Shown one piece after another: positions 62,015 to 64,000 of a stretch of 64,000 nt of DNA. Each line of letters begins with the position of its first letter. The stretch's first letter is position 1. The stretch lies in contig CAJNOL010000900.1 in NCBI GenBank assembly GCA_905250125.1, forward strand, positions 31,733-95,732, written 5' to 3'. Position numbers and translations under genes: made by a program. Source of the stretch: Rotaria sordida. Lineage: Eukaryota; Rotifera; Eurotatoria; Philodinida; Philodinidae. The notes under the pieces were generated by a model. It made no database searches, had not been told where the DNA came from, and saw only the letters and a list, made by a program, of their open reading frames with translations.

Positions 62015-63245
62015 ATGTCATCCAGTACTAGTGCTGTTGCATCGGGTAAAACAAGTTCGAAATCGGTTGGACGACCGGCTTTGAAAAATTTAACTCGATC
62101 GCGAGTACCCAGAGCTGGTATTATTGGTTTTAGTCTTGGTGCTGTATCTGCTCTTATGTATAAATTCTTAATATCTGATCGACATAAACGTGAAATATCA
62201 ACATTTTACAAGTAATTATTTAAATTCTTGCTTATTTTTTATTAAAGTGATCATTGTTTATTTATACAGTAACTACAAATAGGAATTGTATAGATTTAAT
62301 TTTGATTGTTTGTTGTTTTTTCGTTAGGGTAATTTTTGTCTTGAGATGCACCTACAGTAAAAGCGTATATTTTACATCACTTATATAAGCTAGCAGATTT
62401 TATGTTCTTATTTCAGGATACATACATATCAAAGGATCTACAACTTTCAAATAAAGTATTCTTGTTAGGATCTGTCTCTATGTAAATTTTTAAGTCAAAA
62501 ATCAGTTTTTCTATTACCACAACATTTATGTAAAAGTGTAGAATCTTCGTAGAAATAAGCTAAGGACACGAACTCTTCTCAGGGTATTCATAGTTGATTT
62601 GGGTCCACATTATGTACATAGTCTTGACTCAACAGCGAGGAATATTTGGAGGACTTCCTTCGTCAGATGACTAGAGCTTGTCGGGCTCTACTCAAGTGTC
62701 CTGTTTTCCTTCTTAGGAAATGGTAAAAATAAACCATGTCTGACCATTTCTTGATGCTGACATAATCCCATCAACAAAAAAATGTCGTTGAGAGCTTGAA
62801 TGGAATTTTCTAGAACTTCTGAATTTGTCGAAACTTATGAAGCTTCAAAACCTTGTTAGAAACAATTTTCTCTAATCAAGTTACTATTTCGATTCTTTAT
62901 GCGAATTATCATAGTGCAAAAAATATCGAAATTAAATTTGTATAATCCAAATAGATTTATATATATATCGTTCCTATTCAACCAATGATATATCGATATC
63001 ATTCATTGATTTTTTTTTTCTGTTTTTACTAGAAATTACGATCCGGAACGAGATTATGCTCGTATGAAAGCAGCTGGTGTATTTAAAAGTCTTGGTAAGT
63101 TTATGTTTGCATTTTAAATGATAATGAAAATATATTATTTGATTTTTTAGAGAGTCAGGAACGTCCTGAATGGCTTAATGATTATGAAAAAGAACTTGAC
63201 GACGCCATTGCTTCGTTACAAATACGTAGTGGCAGCAAATGGTAA
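62015..63245 (+). CDS. COX6C: Cytochrome c oxidase subunit 6C-like protein
   Basis: Exons 62015-62211, 63033-63094 and 63151-63245 give 117 residues. After a basic Ser-rich start (SSSTSAVASGKTSSKSVGR) comes the COX6C core: one membrane helix (AGIIGFSLGAVSALMYKFLI), SDRHKREISTFYKNYD, and YARMKAAGVFKSLE, matching the mammalian [20 protein letters not shown] and MRKAGIFQSV. COX6C is a nuclear-encoded single-pass subunit of respiratory complex IV in the inner mitochondrial membrane. The mammalian protein (75 residues) ends just after FQS; here about 30 more residues follow (ERPEWLNDYEKELDDAIASL). The stop is TAA after TGG at 63240, but GGTAAGAA there is also a good donor; splicing to 63297 would give TGA one codon earlier. 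Intron 1 is 821 bp and holds a dispersed repeat near 62660. Confidence 0.85.
62640..62712. repeat. Dispersed GAGCCCGAC-type block in COX6C intron 1
   Basis: The complement reads AGTAGAGCCCGACAAGCTCT, then AGTCATCTGACGAAGG. Related blocks lie at 54095-54120 (CGGGCTCTAGTCATCTGA), near 9000 and at 21193. Confidence 0.45.
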
Positions 63246-63791
63246 GAAAATATATTCTTATTACTTAAAAACACTTATCATATTCTATTATTTAGATTGA
63301 ACTAATTGCTGCTAATAGTTCTCCATTACATCCTTGGTAGCAATAGATTCAAGAGAAGAAGAAGAACTAAATAAAACATTTCTCTCATTCCCATCTTTTT
63401 CTTTTTTCTTCTTGTGTTCTTCAATCCACATAGCTCCATAAAGTCCTTTTTTTTGTTTCCCTTGCTCTTTTTTTTTCTTTTTTGTAATAAACCTTATAGT
63501 TTACTGAAAAAACAAAATTTTTTTTTTACTATATAAAATCAGACTTTTGTCAAGTGTAGAAATTCACATTAAGTCGTGTTATTTTTTTCTTAAATTATAA
63601 GAGAAACAAGCGTAATCTGACGCCAAACATCATACATCGCTGTCTGCTATCCGTTCTTCTTAATTAGGTTATTCTTGTTTTTTGCTTTCCTATTTGCATA
63701 GCGAAAGAAAAAAAATAAATGATTTGCCGCATCGTTTATTTTATCATTTAAATTTCCATTCGACATCGTCATCGTAGATTGCATTTCATCA
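63246..63791. other. Spacer between COX6C and EF-hand gene
   Basis: T-rich 3' region of COX6C with AATAAA near 63486, then the promoter side of the next gene. No other feature is seen. Confidence 0.45.
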
Positions 63792-64000
63792 ATGGTGAAC
63801 GATTGTTTTTTTTTTCAATTTGACATTTGTATGAAATTACTATTTTATTTAGAGTTCATTTTCTACTGCAAAAGCTGAAGGTTAGTGAAAAAAAATAAAT
63901 AGATTTTTGACTATGTTTCTTTAGAATTTCGACATGTTTTTATGTTATTCGACAAAAATGGTGATGGAACTATTGATGCAAATGAAATTGGGTTAGTATG
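63792..64000 (+). CDS. EF-hand calcium-binding protein (calmodulin-like), 5' part only
   Basis: The gene runs off the window. Probable exons are 63792-63794 (just ATG before a GTGAACG donor), 63853-63880 (SSFSTAKAE) and 63925-63991 (EFRHVFMLFDKNGDGTIDAN, then EIG), followed by a donor. The last exon holds the first EF-hand, with the loop D-K-N-G-D-G-T-I-D-A-N-E having all the expected calcium ligands (positions 1, 3, 5, 7, 9 and 12), preceded by a helix. The spacing FRHVFMLFDKNGDG resembles calmodulin and troponin C. A start codon split off as its own tiny exon is common in calmodulin genes and fits here. Product beyond the first EF-hand cannot be told. Confidence 0.75.

Overview
The window looks like nuclear DNA of a small invertebrate. 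It is very AT-rich, most introns are 45-70 bp with GT-AG borders, and the proteins are clearly metazoan (nine-PDZ scaffold, MEIG1, casein kinase 1, CYP2-like P450, ectonucleotidase, ORP9, COX6C). Runs resembling TGTGGG, the telomere unit reported for bdelloid rotifers, and splice acceptors lying against start codons make a bdelloid rotifer (Rotaria or Adineta type) my best guess. This is an inference from the sequence, not a database match.

Layout. 1-2448 is low-complexity upstream DNA. 2449-10230 (+) is a 12-exon gene for a nine-PDZ scaffold; three of its introns hold repeats. 10231-21888 is mostly repeats: Tc1-like and foldback elements, minisatellites, GT-rich telomere-like tracts, a 1.1 kb inverted-repeat element carrying a GC-rich hairpin and TATA box, and one divergent P-loop/ARF-like gene (minus strand, 16646-18312). 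21889-22239 (+) is MEIG1. 25563-26306 (+) is an unrecognised gene. 26587-29339 (+) is a casein kinase 1 whose first intron carries a 1.5 kb inverted-repeat element. 30395-31991 (+) is a cytochrome P450, convergent with the mitochondrial ATP synthase alpha gene (32457-34674, minus). 35.1-38.8 kb is a duplicated non-coding block with a 1.6 kb palindrome between the copies and a 0.64 kb palindrome inside one copy. 41201-45428 (minus) is an NTPDase with a piggyBac remnant in an intron. 45.4-52.0 kb is gene-poor and holds small foldback elements. From 51985 to the right end genes are dense and all on the plus strand: DNPH1, ARF, an ACTMAP-like protease, ORP9, COX6C and the start of an EF-hand gene.

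The genes are ordinary housekeeping and signalling genes with no shared pathway, except that ATP synthase alpha and COX6C are both mitochondrial and ARF and ORP9 both act in Golgi/ER membrane traffic. The striking layer is the non-coding one. About ten palindromic (foldback) elements of 0.2-1.6 kb occur in 64 kb. Several that are otherwise unlike each other share two short motifs. One has an empty-site copy about 2.5 kb away. I found no rRNA, CRISPR, convincing tRNA, LINE or retrovirus-like element.
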